DNA of 64,000 bases from Paenibacillus paridis (GCF_006345825.1 NZ_VCIX01000053.1:25071-89070), one strand, 5' to 3'; shown: positions 20,128-29,241, counted from the first letter of the stretch. Notes: generated from the sequence alone by a model not told the origin. Program-made: numbers and translations.

Positions 20128-20645
20128 TTCCTGCTAGCTTCATAGACCATGCAATGACATGTGGACTCGCCCTGTGGCGTAGAGCGTGTATACGTATCCG
20201 TAATTTGAAATCCGGCTTGTTCATAAGCCCGTACAGCCCTGATATTCCAAGCAACCACCTCCAGATCAATCTCGTTCTCTGGCTTGCGCAGAAATGCTTC
20301 CGCAGCGATTAAGCGGGTGAACGCAGAGCCAAGGCCTCTTCCGCAAAGATCCGGCCTTAGTCCAAGTCCGAGCCTTGTGACGCCCGTAATGGGGAAAAAT
20401 TGAGCGTAACCGACCAGCCTGTGCTGGTCATCGATAACAGCAGCATATTGCGCAGCGCGCAGGACGGGATCGCCAAATTCGATTCCGTCCTTTTGCATTT
20501 GCACCCATGAAGGCCAATTATAAATAGCATAGAGGTCCTGATAGGACCAACTGCATATTTCCTCCGCATGATGAAGCTCCAGCGGGCATATGGTCATGAC
20601 GAGCGGATTTCGATTATAATGGGTGGAGCTTTGGTTATTGTCCAT
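20124..20645 (-). CDS. GNAT-family N-acetyltransferase
   Basis: The acetyl-CoA site is visible as LGLRPDLCGRGLGSAFTRLI, followed by VVAWNIRAVRAYEQAGFQIT, the conserved beta4-alpha3 and beta5-beta6 parts of RimJ/RimL-like GNAT proteins. Substrate unknown. Its stop overlaps that of the convergent EAL gene by 4 nt. ATG at 20645 follows GGAGG with 10-nt spacing. Confidence 0.85.
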   Translation of the reverse strand: MDNNQSSTHYNRNPLVMTICPLELHHAEEICSWSYQDLYAIYNWPSWVQMQKDGIEFGDPVLRAAQYAAVIDDQHRLVGYAQFFPITGVTRLGLGLRPDLCGRGLGSAFTRLIAAEAFLRKPENEIDLEVVAWNIRAVRAYEQAGFQITDTYTRSTPQGESTCHCMVYEASRN

Positions 20646-20760
20646 AGAGAAAAAGCCTCCGCATATTGTAGGGTTATCATTAGGTATCAGACGAATGAAA
20701 TTGATTTATTATAACAGATTGACGCAAGTGGATGGTGCGTTCATAAGGAGAATCACGAGA

Positions 20761-22008
20761 ATGAAGAAATTAATTTGGATTGGCTGCTTATCCTACTTGG
20801 TAATAGGGGTTGCTCATGTGGTGGGCGGGTCCATTCTGGAGCAGTTGATCGCTCATTACGGCTTATCTTATAAAGATGGCGGCCAATGGATCATGAATCA
20901 GTTTTTAGGATTTTTAGTCGGTGTCTTGCTTGCTCCTTCCATTACAGCCAGAATAGGTAAGCGCGGTGCTGTATTGCTCGCTATTGGCGTACTAACGGTA
21001 AGTGAGGCAGCTTACAGTCTTCTTCTTCCGTGGGGATGGATGCTGGCCATTGCTCCGTTCGCGGGGGTTGGCTTTGGCATGACAGAAGCTGTAGTGGGAG
21101 CTATGATTATTGATATGGCTAAGAATGGGAAGGCTTCCGCTATGAGTAGGCTGGAAATCTTTTTTGGGGTAGGTGCGTTATTGATCCCGATTGCCGCAGC
21201 TTACCTGATCCAACATCAAATCTGGCAGGTTTCTTTTCCTATATTAGCGGCAATGGCAGGCATCACCTTTGTTTTATGGCTGACGTTGTCCTTCGGAGAG
21301 CTGGACGAGCAGCTTGGTTTTGTCTCACGGAGCGGTAAAGCTGAACAGAATGGGACAGCAGCACCGCAGGCATTGCCTAATGCAGACAAGGAGAAAGTCT
21401 CCGCTTTTTTTGGTTATCCGCGGAAAGCACTGCCTTTTTTGCTGTTATCGGCGTTGTTTTTTATGATTTACGTAGGCATGGAAATGAGTTTCTCTAATTA
21501 TTTGCCAGCGATTCTGACTACCCGTTCGGGACTCGGAGAATCCAGTGCGGCTGCTGCGCTAAGCCTTTTCTGGGGCACTATGGTGCTAGGCCGTCTTTTT
21601 GCCGGTGTGCTTGCCGACCGGATGGGTTATGCCCGTTACTTACTGATCGCAACTGCAGGAGCTTCTGTCATTTTTGTAGGCATGGCTATGCTGGGGCAGT
21701 TGAGCTGGCTGCTGGCTATGGTGGCGTTAAGCGGGTTGTTTTTCTCCGGTATTTTCGGGATTGCTCTCGTCTATGCCAATGAGCTCATCCCGGGAATGAC
21801 CGAAAGGACGACGAGTCTTCTCGTTGCATGCGGTGGGCTTGGCGGTGCAATCTTCCCTCGCCTAACCGGCTGGTTCATGGATCAATACCATGTTCAGTCT
21901 ACGCTGTGGCTCATATGTGCGCTCGTCGCTCTCCTGCTTCTGCTTCTTGTTGCCATGCTTGTGCTTGGTCGGAGACAGGGTCAGCGCACAGCTTTTAAGC
22001 AAAGTTAA
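20761..22008 (+). CDS. MFS transporter
   Basis: About 12 membrane helices are visible, with the MFS loop LAPSITARIGKRGAVLLAIG between helices 2 and 3, and a matching LFAGVLADRMGYARYLLI between helices 8 and 9. A central loop of about 40 residues separates the halves. The pattern recalls FucP/GlcP-like sugar permeases, but the substrate is not readable. The start is ATG 20761 behind AAGGAGAA. The upstream open frame to 20623 would overlap the divergent acetyltransferase and adds a hydrophilic tail. Confidence 0.85.
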   Translation: MKKLIWIGCLSYLVIGVAHVVGGSILEQLIAHYGLSYKDGGQWIMNQFLGFLVGVLLAPSITARIGKRGAVLLAIGVLTVSEAAYSLLLPWGWMLAIAPFAGVGFGMTEAVVGAMIIDMAKNGKASAMSRLEIFFGVGALLIPIAAAYLIQHQIWQVSFPILAAMAGITFVLWLTLSFGELDEQLGFVSRSGKAEQNGTAAPQALPNADKEKVSAFFGYPRKALPFLLLSALFFMIYVGMEMSFSNYLPAILTTRSGLGESSAAAALSLFWGTMVLGRLFAGVLADRMGYARYLLIATAGASVIFVGMAMLGQLSWLLAMVALSGLFFSGIFGIALVYANELIPGMTERTTSLLVACGGLGGAIFPRLTGWFMDQYHVQSTLWLICALVALLLLLLVAMLVLGRRQGQRTAFKQS

Positions 22009-22126
22009 ACAAGTCTTCTTAGCTTTAAGGCTGCTGATCACTATATTGCAGCTGAGGCAGCAGTCGTGAGAGAGACATTATACGGATATGCCAGTAAAAG
22101 ACGAGAATGTTATAAATAATGTAAAA

Positions 22127-22172
22127 AAAACCTCGCGTCCGCTGATTCAAAAGCGGTTAGCGAGGTTTATTT
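22127..22172. terminator. Terminator after the MFS gene
   Basis: AACCTCGC (22129-22136) pairs with GCGAGGTT (22160-22167), with an inner CCGCT/AGCGG stem. A-rich and T-rich flanks suggest it works both ways. Confidence 0.8.
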
Positions 22173-22235
22173 AAAATATAGGAGAGGATATCATTTCGTT
22201 ATCCTTTCTCTATATTTCTCGGAGTGAACCGTGCT

Positions 22236-22271
22236 GCGACGCCAGAGGACTGCGACAGCCGTTTCACCTTG
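22236..22271. repeat. Intergenic 36-nt repeat, copy 1
   Basis: It matches 40334-40369 at 30 of 36 positions and shares the invariant tail CGTTTCACCTTG. It can form a short hairpin. It lies between the converging MFS and photolyase genes. Confidence 0.6.
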
Positions 22272-22328
22272 TAACTAAATATAAAAAGTCATTTGCACGA
22301 GGCGTATTCTAATTAGGGTTCAAGTGTG

Positions 22329-23672
22329 CTACTTGAGTATGGTTTTGTACACCTCAATCGCACGAGCGCGCGAGGCTTTTAGATCGACAATGGCACCGCT
22401 TTGGGGGAGATGTATTTCCTTATCGGACAACGGGGCCAAATGAGGCAGCCAGCGGCGAATGTAGCTTCCGCTGGGATCATGAGTTTGAGACTGCGTTGCT
22501 GGGTTCATGATCCGGAAATAAGGCGCGGCATCGTAGCCAAGCGATGAGCACCAAAGCCAGCCGCCACGGTTAAGCGTATTATCATAATCACTCAGATGAT
22601 GGCGGAAATGCTCTTCTCCCAGCGTGAAGGGGCAAAGCAGGTTCTTGGTCAAGAACATCGCAACGACCATTCTCAGGCGATTAGGCAGCTCACCTGTCCG
22701 ATTCAGCTGCGTCATAGCCGCATCAATAATCGGAATGCCTGTTGCAGCGGTTTTCCATGACTCCAAGTGGGCATCCGACAAGGCCGACATATCCGTTAGA
22801 TGCTCATAGCGGAAGAAATCTTCATGGTACATGGCTTGGTACAAGTAGAAGTCACGCCAAGCGAGCTGGCGATGCCAAGCTTCGGAACCAGGCAATCCTT
22901 GGGTTTGCTCGAACGCATAACGTGATGAGATGGCCCCCGTATTTAAGAAGCGGGAAAGATTGCTCGTGTGGTTCTTTGCATAGGCATCGCGGCTATCATC
23001 ATAAGAGGCGAGGCGCTCGCGGATGAAGCGTTCAAGCTTGTTCAGCGATTTAGGCGTTCCTTCTACATTTGTTTCGCCTAATGCGGAAGAGACGGAGTCA
23101 GGCAGTGCAAACTGCTGCGCGATACTGCTGCTGAGTTCATGAAGCGTTGAGAGCTCTTGAATGGTGATATGGCTCATTGGGCTGTAGCACTGCTGCATGT
23201 AGCTGCTCCACATGCGATAGAACGGCGTGAATACTTTGTAGGGCTCCGTTCGGCGCGCAAATGCCGGGAAAGCTTCCATATCAGCTAGCGGCGCATCCGC
23301 AATTGGCATCCAGCGGCGTCCCAATCGGCGGGTAACCTGCTGAAGCTGCCCGTCCCGCTCACGGGCGTATGGCGTATAATCGGCATGGACGACGACTTCT
23401 TCGATGGGGTGGGCCTGCAGCAGGGCTTCAACAATCGGTTTGGGCTCGCCATACAGCACATGGAGCTCCTTATCCGCATTGGAGTAGCTTTGCAGCAAGG
23501 AAGCGGCTTGCGCCATAAAGTTTCGGCCGCTATGGCTGCTTAGCCTGCTGCCCCCAGTCAACCTTGGATCTATAATGAGCAAGTGAATGCCAGGCATGTC
23601 TTGCTTCTTCAAGTAATCAAACGCTCGCATATCTGCTGTACGCAAATCCTTGCGATGAATAAATAAATACAT
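22329..23672 (-). CDS. phrB: Deoxyribodipyrimidine photolyase (cryptochrome/photolyase family)
   Basis: This FAD enzyme splits cyclobutane pyrimidine dimers with light. The N-terminal antenna-binding domain begins FIHRKDLRTADMRAFDYL. The C-terminal FAD domain has WRDFYLYQAMYH, GIPIIDAAMTQLNRTGELPNRLRM, and DYDNTLNRGGWLWCSSLGYDAAPYFRIMNP, all signatures of class I CPD photolyases, with the electron-transfer Trp residues in place. The length of 447 is typical. ATG at 23672 follows AAAGGAG with 9-nt spacing, better than the TTG just before it. Confidence 0.93.
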   Translation of the reverse strand: MYLFIHRKDLRTADMRAFDYLKKQDMPGIHLLIIDPRLTGGSRLSSHSGRNFMAQAASLLQSYSNADKELHVLYGEPKPIVEALLQAHPIEEVVVHADYTPYARERDGQLQQVTRRLGRRWMPIADAPLADMEAFPAFARRTEPYKVFTPFYRMWSSYMQQCYSPMSHITIQELSTLHELSSSIAQQFALPDSVSSALGETNVEGTPKSLNKLERFIRERLASYDDSRDAYAKNHTSNLSRFLNTGAISSRYAFEQTQGLPGSEAWHRQLAWRDFYLYQAMYHEDFFRYEHLTDMSALSDAHLESWKTAATGIPIIDAAMTQLNRTGELPNRLRMVVAMFLTKNLLCPFTLGEEHFRHHLSDYDNTLNRGGWLWCSSLGYDAAPYFRIMNPATQSQTHDPSGSYIRRWLPHLAPLSDKEIHLPQSGAIVDLKASRARAIEVYKTILK

Positions 23673-23716
23673 CAAGCAAAGCTCCTTTCAACTACCGCGG
23701 CAGCCTTGAAATGAAA

Positions 23717-23770
23717 CAGCAAAGCCGCATGTCATTTGTCGTCTCAGGACAAAAAACTGCGGCTTTGCTG
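23717..23770 (-). terminator. Hairpin after the NlpC/P60 gene
   Basis: The 13-bp arms CAGCAAAGCCGCA and TGCGGCTTTGCTG enclose a TTTGTC/GACAAA inner stem. The following T-tract on the minus strand is weak (TTTCATTT), so termination may be incomplete. Confidence 0.65.
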
Positions 23771-23817
23771 GATGAGTCTACCTGTTAACCTTTGATGAGA
23801 AGGAATAGGTCACTCTA

Positions 23818-24291
23818 TTATCCGTTAGCAAGTGCTTGGAAAGACTCGTCATCCATGACGCGACGAGCAGTCACATAACGGTCTTCATAATAGGAGGAGT
23901 TCAGTTTGTCGGTTACAACGCCTCTGCTGGAGGACGAATGAGCAAACTTGCCATCTCCAATGTAAATGCCTACGTGGGATACGGTGCTGTTATTGCCACC
24001 AACGGTGTCAAAGAACACAAGATCTCCCGGAATTAGGTCGGCTTTAGCGACCTTCGTGCCTGCTTTCGCTTGCGAGCTGGACGTACGCGGAAGCTCAATG
24101 CCTAGTTTTTCGAACACAAAGCCCGTAAAACCGGAGCAGTCAAAGCCTTTTGCTGTCGTTCCGCCGCTCTTGTACGGAGAACCAATAACATCATTAATAA
24201 CTCCGTTTAGTTTGGAATCTGCGAACGCGCTGCCTGCTTGGAAAGCAAGTACGAGAACGAGACCCAGAAGTAGTGCAGTAACCTTTTTCAA
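23818..24291 (-). CDS. Secreted NlpC/P60 cell-wall endopeptidase
   Basis: This small hydrolase should cut the D-gamma-Glu to diamino-acid bond of peptidoglycan. A signal peptide ends near SAFA-DS, and the NlpC/P60 domain makes up the mature protein. The catalytic Cys lies in KGFDCSGFTGFVF, the first His in VSHVGIYIG and the second in KFAHSSSS. No separate binding domain is present. TTG at 24291 has AAGGAG 8 nt upstream, so it is preferred over the in-frame start at 24309, which is itself inside the ribosome-binding region. A c-di-AMP riboswitch and a SigH-like promoter precede it. Confidence 0.93.
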   Translation of the reverse strand: MKKVTALLLGLVLVLAFQAGSAFADSKLNGVINDVIGSPYKSGGTTAKGFDCSGFTGFVFEKLGIELPRTSSSQAKAGTKVAKADLIPGDLVFFDTVGGNNSTVSHVGIYIGDGKFAHSSSSRGVVTDKLNSSYYEDRYVTARRVMDDESFQALANG

Positions 24292-24307
24292 TTGTGAAAC
24301 TCCTTCC

Positions 24308-24437
24308 AAGGCCGACGAGGTTAGCTGTGGGGTTCGGTTGAAGGCTCCCTATGATTCCTCAGGCGCTGCACAAATGATCAGACGTCGGAATCAATTCACC
24401 CAAAGTGGTTCCCCCGTTTCCCCATAGGGAATTAGGC
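24308..24437 (-). promoter_or_regulatory. c-di-AMP riboswitch (ydaO/yuaA class)
   Basis: Read on the minus strand, the conserved pieces come in the family order: GGGGGAACC (24407-24415), GGGTGAAT (24394-24401), CTTCAACC (24336-24343) and CAGCTAACCTCGT (24315-24327), then the ribosome-binding site of the hydrolase. This is the ydaO architecture. These riboswitches sense c-di-AMP and turn off cell-wall hydrolase and ion-transport genes when the ligand is high. Confidence 0.9.
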
Positions 24438-24458
24438 TGTTTTTTATTGCTTTGAGAA

Positions 24459-24487
24459 ATATTCGATTATTTTCAATGATCTCCTGC
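24459..24487 (-). promoter_or_regulatory. SigH-type promoter for the riboswitch and NlpC/P60 gene
   Basis: On the minus strand GCAGGAGAT (24479-24487), 11 bp and ATCGAATAT (24459-24467) fit the consensus RNAGGAWWW-N11/12-RNNGAATWW with one mismatch. It ends about 20 nt before the riboswitch. The rest of 24488-24730 shows no gene. Confidence 0.5.
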
Positions 24488-24731
24488 CTTTACTGGCAAA
24501 TTCTAATAATTCTCATGTAACCTTTTGACTATTTGCTTCGTTTAATCGTTTTTTCTGTAATATAAACACACGTATGTAGTGCTTTCTGACTAATATTCAC
24601 GTCTCAATTTCATTAATTATGTGGATTTGATGTAAAATATACCGATTTGTCCTTTTGCGGCCTTGTTGCGCATGCTCGTCTTAAAGCCTATAAAAGGCGG
24701 CAGGTTAACCTTTTGCATCAAATATTAAAAA

Positions 24732-24814
24732 ACTCTCATGCAAATAACCTCCGGCCATGCTGGAGGTTATTTGCACGAGAGAGGTCGCAAAAAAGACCGT
24801 TCATGAGAACGGCC
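24732..24814 (-). terminator. Two tandem hairpins after the secreted protein at 24835
   Basis: The first on the minus strand is a GGCCGTTC/GAACGGTC-type stem (24795-24814) with a TTTTTT tail at 24789-24794. The second, GCAAATAACCTCC paired with GGAGGTTATTTGC within 24732-24781, is longer and extended by CTCTC/GAGAG. Confidence 0.75.
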
Positions 24815-24834
24815 TCCTGCAGATTGGACATGAT

Positions 24835-25419
24835 TTACTTAGCAGTAATGACTTTCTCCGAAATCAGCTGCGGATCACCGTTCTTTTGTTCCATGTAGAA
24901 ACGAAGCTTGTATTTGCCTGCGTACTTGAAATCATACGAAATAACCTTGGAGCTGAACCAGAAGGTGTCCTTCTCAAGGAACTCCTTGAAGTCGTCATCG
25001 GATTGGCTGCGGCTGTCAATCGTCGTTTCTTTGTCATTTGGATCGACAAGAGTAACCTTGAACTCGGATAAGGCCACATTTAAATTATCGATTTGCGCTT
25101 GCACCAAAAACTTCTGGACGGTGCCTTTATCCACTTGACCAAACATCGTGCGCTTCTCGTTCATTAGAAACATATGGACATTTGGCTTTTGGATGACGAG
25201 CTTCTTCTCACTGTTCTTCCATTGAATGAAAGCTTGCAGGGAATCACTGAGGGAACGGATGTTGATATAGACCTTATCATCTACCAATAAAGCTTCTTCA
25301 GATGAAGTCTTGTTATTATAAACGAATGTTACCTTTTGAAATAATTTGTCAGCTGCAACTAATGAACCGCCCGATAGGAGCAAGGCCATAGATATAATAA
25401 TCAGTTTTTTACGCATCAT
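24835..25419 (-). CDS. Secreted protein with a copper amine oxidase N-like domain
   Basis: A signal peptide (KKLIIISMALLLSGGSLVAA) leads into ALLVDDKVYINIRSLSDSLQAFIQWKNSEKKLVI, which has the pattern of the Cu_amine_oxidN1 envelope module common in Paenibacillus. The C-terminal 100 residues form a beta-rich domain (KYAGKYKLRFYMEQ) without a motif I know. It is not an amine oxidase. Location is outside the membrane, role unknown. ATG at 25419 or the next codon follows GGAGGAAACC. It is monocistronic. Confidence 0.75.
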   Translation of the reverse strand: MMRKKLIIISMALLLSGGSLVAADKLFQKVTFVYNNKTSSEEALLVDDKVYINIRSLSDSLQAFIQWKNSEKKLVIQKPNVHMFLMNEKRTMFGQVDKGTVQKFLVQAQIDNLNVALSEFKVTLVDPNDKETTIDSRSQSDDDFKEFLEKDTFWFSSKVISYDFKYAGKYKLRFYMEQKNGDPQLISEKVITAK

Positions 25420-25502
25420 GTATAGGTTTCCTCCATTGTTTAATTTCTACCAATTATTTATACAGTGCTGCCTTCATTTAGTTGCGGTTATTTAAAAATA
25501 AA

Positions 25503-25541
25503 AAACCCCTCTGATCCCCAGCGAGCTGGGGGTTAGAGGGG
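25503..25541 (-). terminator. Terminator after the polytopic membrane protein
   Basis: CCCCTCT pairs with AGAGGGG and CCCCAGC with GCTGGGG. On the minus strand a T-rich run follows. Confidence 0.9.
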
Positions 25542-25556
25542 ACGGCTGCCTCGTAC

Positions 25557-26366
25557 TTATTTGGATTGAAGCAGCTCGTATTGTGTTGCAATCGTCCATA
25601 CCTTCATCAACGTACGGACGAGGTGATAGCCTTGATGGAGAATGAGCGCGAAGAGGCCCGCCCAAAGCATGGATAAGCTAGTGACCACAAGCCCCGCAGC
25701 AGCTCCAATCCCCCACATAATAAGCGATATGGCCGCGTACACGAGGAAGTTCCGAAGGGCGTGCCATAAGGAGCGGAATACCCCTTCTCCAGAGGCTGCT
25801 CCTAGCTGCATGGCCAAAAATAACAGATGAAGCACTGTCGCCCACACCAGCCATATGGCTGCGCCAGGCAGAACATTTTGCAAAAGGTCGGGAATGGAGT
25901 TGCTCTCCAAAAGCGAATTGAGCGCGCGCGGGAGCAGCCACCAAGCGGGAGCTAGGGAAAGAACGGATTCCATCCAGTATAGCAGGACCACCGGCTTCCA
26001 GGTTTTGCGGATCCCCTCCAGGAATCGTGTTCCCTCGTCGGCTCTTGTTTGATTTAACGAGTAGAAGAGTCCGGCATTAAATAAGGGCGTCAGCAGCATT
26101 CGGATGAGCAGGAGACTGCCTAGCATCCAGACATAAGGGGAAATGAGATCGGTCTTGAACAGCTGGAACTGGGCTTCCGTAAGGAAGGACTGAGCTGCCG
26201 TGTCGGAAGGATAGGCGCTTGGATAACGGCGCAGCAGCGGAGATACGATTGAATCAATGAAACGATAGAGAAAAAAGCCCCAAAGCAGTTGATAGAGAAA
26301 TAATAAAATAACCAGATAAAAATGCTTTACCGTTAGCCGCCAGCCTTGCTTCAAATAGATCTTCAT
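25557..26366 (-). CDS. Polytopic membrane protein of unknown function
   Basis: Five or six membrane helices are visible (YLVILLFLYQLLWGFFLY, WMLGSLLLIRMLLTPLF, AIWLVWATVLHLLFLAM, FLVYAAISLIMWGIGAAAG, SLSMLWAGLFALIL), with an aromatic-rich loop of about 40 residues after the first. I recognise no family. AAGGAG stands 10 nt before the ATG. It follows the M1-type peptidase by 27 nt on the same strand, so the two are likely one transcript. Confidence 0.7.
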   Translation of the reverse strand: MKIYLKQGWRLTVKHFYLVILLFLYQLLWGFFLYRFIDSIVSPLLRRYPSAYPSDTAAQSFLTEAQFQLFKTDLISPYVWMLGSLLLIRMLLTPLFNAGLFYSLNQTRADEGTRFLEGIRKTWKPVVLLYWMESVLSLAPAWWLLPRALNSLLESNSIPDLLQNVLPGAAIWLVWATVLHLLFLAMQLGAASGEGVFRSLWHALRNFLVYAAISLIMWGIGAAAGLVVTSLSMLWAGLFALILHQGYHLVRTLMKVWTIATQYELLQSK

Positions 26367-26393
26367 GGTTTATCGCTCCTTGAACGCAATTAC

Positions 26394-28409
26394 TTACCAG
26401 CTAAGCGAACCGAGAAGCCCTTCGATTAGCTTGACGGCGCCTAGGCTCCATCTTGTACGTTTTTCTTCAGGCAGCTGTGCCTGCATATAGTTGTTAATGA
26501 GCTTATTGTCGAGTACGTTGCTGTAATCCGGGTCGACGACCGCCCATTCAAGCGGAGCGGTATGCACCTGCGTATATTGAATATGAGATTCCTCGGCGCC
26601 CCAAAGCTTGGTTACTTTGCTGCCGTCGGTGAACTGCATGACGACTTTAATTTCGCCATTGCTGCCGCCGTTTTTCTTGACAAGGACGACCGATTCATAG
26701 AGCGAGTTCCCGTCTTGTATGACCGGGCGCACATGGATCGACTCAATGGAGAAGTCGGCCATTTGATCGTCATATACATATTGGCTGAAATAGTCATGCC
26801 ATTTAGTCTTGGTGACCTGCTCCACTACGCGCTGGAAGTCCGAGGTGGATGGATGCTTGAACTTATACTTTTGGAAGTAGGTGCGCAATATCTTCTGCAT
26901 CATTCGGGAGCCAACCTGATTCTCAATGCCAATGAGGACCAGCTTTGCCCGCATGTAAACATTCTCGGCATACTGCGAGTGGCTGCCATAAGTCCATGAC
27001 GATTGCTTGAGCGGTGCAGGGTCAGTCATGTAGCTGGCTTCCGTGCGAAGGTTCGCTTCCAACCCGTAAGCAGTCTCCATTACTTTATCCTCCGCATAGG
27101 AGGTAAAGCCCTCATCGAGCCAAGCTTCCTCGAACTCATTGGAGGCAACCATGCCATACCAGTACTGGTGGCCAATCTCATGAACGACCGTCCGCTCCAG
27201 ATCATAGCCGGGATTATCCTTCTCGGCCGCGAATGCGGTAATGAGCGTAGGATATTCCATGCCGCCGGCACCGTTTGCCCCTTTTGGAGGCACGACGATA
27301 GAAAGCGTGCTGTATGGATATTCTCCGTACCATTTCGCATAGCTCGACAGTGCTGACTTGGCAGCATGCATGTAACGGTCTTTCAGGGCGGCGTGTGCCG
27401 GGTCCAGATAAAGCTTTATGCGTACGCCGGGAATGCCGGTATCGGAGTAGGCGGTCTCTTCATATACAAAGTCCGGCGATGCCGACCAGGCAAAGTCATG
27501 CACGTCGTCGGCATAAAATTGGTAAACCTTCACCTGATCTTTCATTTCAATCGGTTTGGTCTGGAAGCCAGTGGCCGCAACCGTATACGCTTCCGGTACT
27601 TTGATCCGAACGCTGTAAATGCCAAAGTCGCTGTAAAACTCCGAGTTGCCATGATATTGGTGGACGTTCCAGCCTTCCGCTGCCCGGCCGCGCGTGCCGG
27701 CGGTTTCGTACACCGCAATTTTGGGAAACCATTGGCCTGCCATGACAAAATTCCCGGAATAGCCCATGCGTGCAAAAACTTCCGGAAGCTTCACCTCATA
27801 GCCCATATGAAGCGTGACAGATTTCCCTGGAGCCACAGGCTCCGGCAAGCGGATTTTCGCCAGGCTGAAGTCTTCGGCATTGCCGTCATCCGGCTGTACG
27901 TATTGCAGGCGTGGCAGCAGGCTCTCGCCGTTAAGCGTCTCCAGCGTCAGCAGCTTCATATACCCTTGGCTGTTAATCGTTGCTTTGTCTTGGCGAAGCT
28001 TGCCCCCTGATTCCTTCATAAAGGTCGTCTTGTCCGAATGGAAGGCGTTCGGATAGAGGTGGAAGTACAGCTCGGATACTGTTTTTTTGCCTGGATTTGT
28101 CCAGGTCACGGTTTGGTCGCCGTTTAATTGCTTCGCATCGTCCAGCAAATGGACGCTGATATGGTACTCAACGACGCGTTTGCTGAGCTCTTGCGGTTTA
28201 GGCGTCATTACCGTGTTCGGCTCCTGCACGACGGGCGGCTTGGCCGAATTTGGAGCAGGGGCAGACACTGGCTTGGCATTGGCGGCAGGGGCGAAGGCAT
28301 AAGTATATTGGGATTGCCAAGCAGTCCCGAAGTCGTACCGCACAGACAAGCCGAGCATGACGACTGCGAGTATTACGAGCAAAAATCTTTTGAAATAGCG
28401 TGGAGTCAT
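26394..28409 (-). CDS. Membrane-anchored M1-family zinc metallopeptidase
   Basis: A signal-anchor (FKRFLLVILAVVMLGLSV) is followed by a Pro/Ala-rich linker, an N-terminal beta domain and a gluzincin catalytic domain. The zinc site HEIGHQYWYGM lies near residue 409, with the third ligand Glu in EEAWLDEGF about 18 residues later. The exopeptidase motif GAMEN of classic aminopeptidases appears as GAGGMEYPT, so activity may differ. The C-terminus is helical. ATG at 28409, after GGGAGGG, is preferred over a TTG at 28433 lying upstream of that site. Substrate unknown; it should act on the outer face of the membrane. Confidence 0.88.
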   Translation of the reverse strand: MTPRYFKRFLLVILAVVMLGLSVRYDFGTAWQSQYTYAFAPAANAKPVSAPAPNSAKPPVVQEPNTVMTPKPQELSKRVVEYHISVHLLDDAKQLNGDQTVTWTNPGKKTVSELYFHLYPNAFHSDKTTFMKESGGKLRQDKATINSQGYMKLLTLETLNGESLLPRLQYVQPDDGNAEDFSLAKIRLPEPVAPGKSVTLHMGYEVKLPEVFARMGYSGNFVMAGQWFPKIAVYETAGTRGRAAEGWNVHQYHGNSEFYSDFGIYSVRIKVPEAYTVAATGFQTKPIEMKDQVKVYQFYADDVHDFAWSASPDFVYEETAYSDTGIPGVRIKLYLDPAHAALKDRYMHAAKSALSSYAKWYGEYPYSTLSIVVPPKGANGAGGMEYPTLITAFAAEKDNPGYDLERTVVHEIGHQYWYGMVASNEFEEAWLDEGFTSYAEDKVMETAYGLEANLRTEASYMTDPAPLKQSSWTYGSHSQYAENVYMRAKLVLIGIENQVGSRMMQKILRTYFQKYKFKHPSTSDFQRVVEQVTKTKWHDYFSQYVYDDQMADFSIESIHVRPVIQDGNSLYESVVLVKKNGGSNGEIKVVMQFTDGSKVTKLWGAEESHIQYTQVHTAPLEWAVVDPDYSNVLDNKLINNYMQAQLPEEKRTRWSLGAVKLIEGLLGSLSW

Positions 28410-28514
28410 TGAACGTTTCCCTCCCGTTGACAAGCATCTAAAGCATGTATATGTTTGCTTTTCAAGGATTATTAGCTAAAATGGAATTATTGTATGGGGA
28501 AGGTGTGAAGACGC

Positions 28515-29039
28515 ATGACGGAAGAACAAGGACAGCCGGCTCAGCCGGAAAAGAAAGAAAAGAAATCACTGTCGCTCAATGTCGTGAGCAGCAAACAACA
28601 TAAAGGTTTTGGAGCGGGTACGATCGATTTGAGCGCCGTTTCTTGTGTAATCATTGATGACGGAGTTGCTTATATCGATGTAGGCGCAATGCATGCGAAG
28701 AGCAAGGTGGAACGCGGCATTAAGTTTACGCCGAACAAAGAAGATACGCCGAATGGCCGCCAATGCTGGATCGTATGGGTAGCCGTCGACCGCAATGAGG
28801 AAGGCTCTTTCTATGCAGGAGCGACCGCATGCGAGATGCTGATTGATTCGGAAGCGCGCCGCGGATGGAAAATTCTACCTGATCACGTGAACAAGCTCGA
28901 CCAATCACTGAAGAGACGCTATAATCTGAGTGAGCTTGGCGAAGTGGAGAAGGGCGCACTACAGAAGCTGTTGGTTGAGCATAACCTAGAGTGGTGGGAC
29001 CGCTCGCCTGAAGAGCTTAAGCAAGCCTTAAGCGTGTAG
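28515..29039 (+). CDS. ywhD: YwhD family protein
   Basis: A soluble protein of 174 residues. The stretches GFGAGTIDLSAVSCVIID, AYIDVGAMHAKSKVERGIKF, SFYAGATACEMLIDSEARRGWK and LPDHVNKLDQSLKRR match B. subtilis YwhD as I remember it. Its biochemical role is unknown. In B. subtilis it is next to a class A PBP and speE-speB; here those genes lie 12 to 26 kb further on, which suggests later insertions. It has an N-terminal Lys/Glu-rich tail. GGTG precedes the ATG. Confidence 0.85.
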   Translation: MTEEQGQPAQPEKKEKKSLSLNVVSSKQHKGFGAGTIDLSAVSCVIIDDGVAYIDVGAMHAKSKVERGIKFTPNKEDTPNGRQCWIVWVAVDRNEEGSFYAGATACEMLIDSEARRGWKILPDHVNKLDQSLKRRYNLSELGEVEKGALQKLLVEHNLEWWDRSPEELKQALSV

Positions 29040-29095
29040 CTTCGGATTTCATGCCGGCAGGCGTTTAAGTTAGAAAAGAAAATAGTAGACGAGAG

Positions 29096-29135
29096 CCTCA
29101 TCGTTCGTATTCATTTTACGAATGATGGGGTTTTG
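29096..29135 (+). terminator. Terminator after ywhD
   Basis: A 14-bp stem with two wobble pairs (29096-29109 with 29117-29130) is followed by TTTT. Confidence 0.75.
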
Positions 29136-29241
29136 CGCGTGGATGGGGCGTTGTTTCGCGCTTGCGAAAATTATTTTTCGAATAGGTGCAGGGGAAAAGG
29201 GACGGGCACACGTCTATTAGGTTGGGAAGGAGGGGAGCGAC

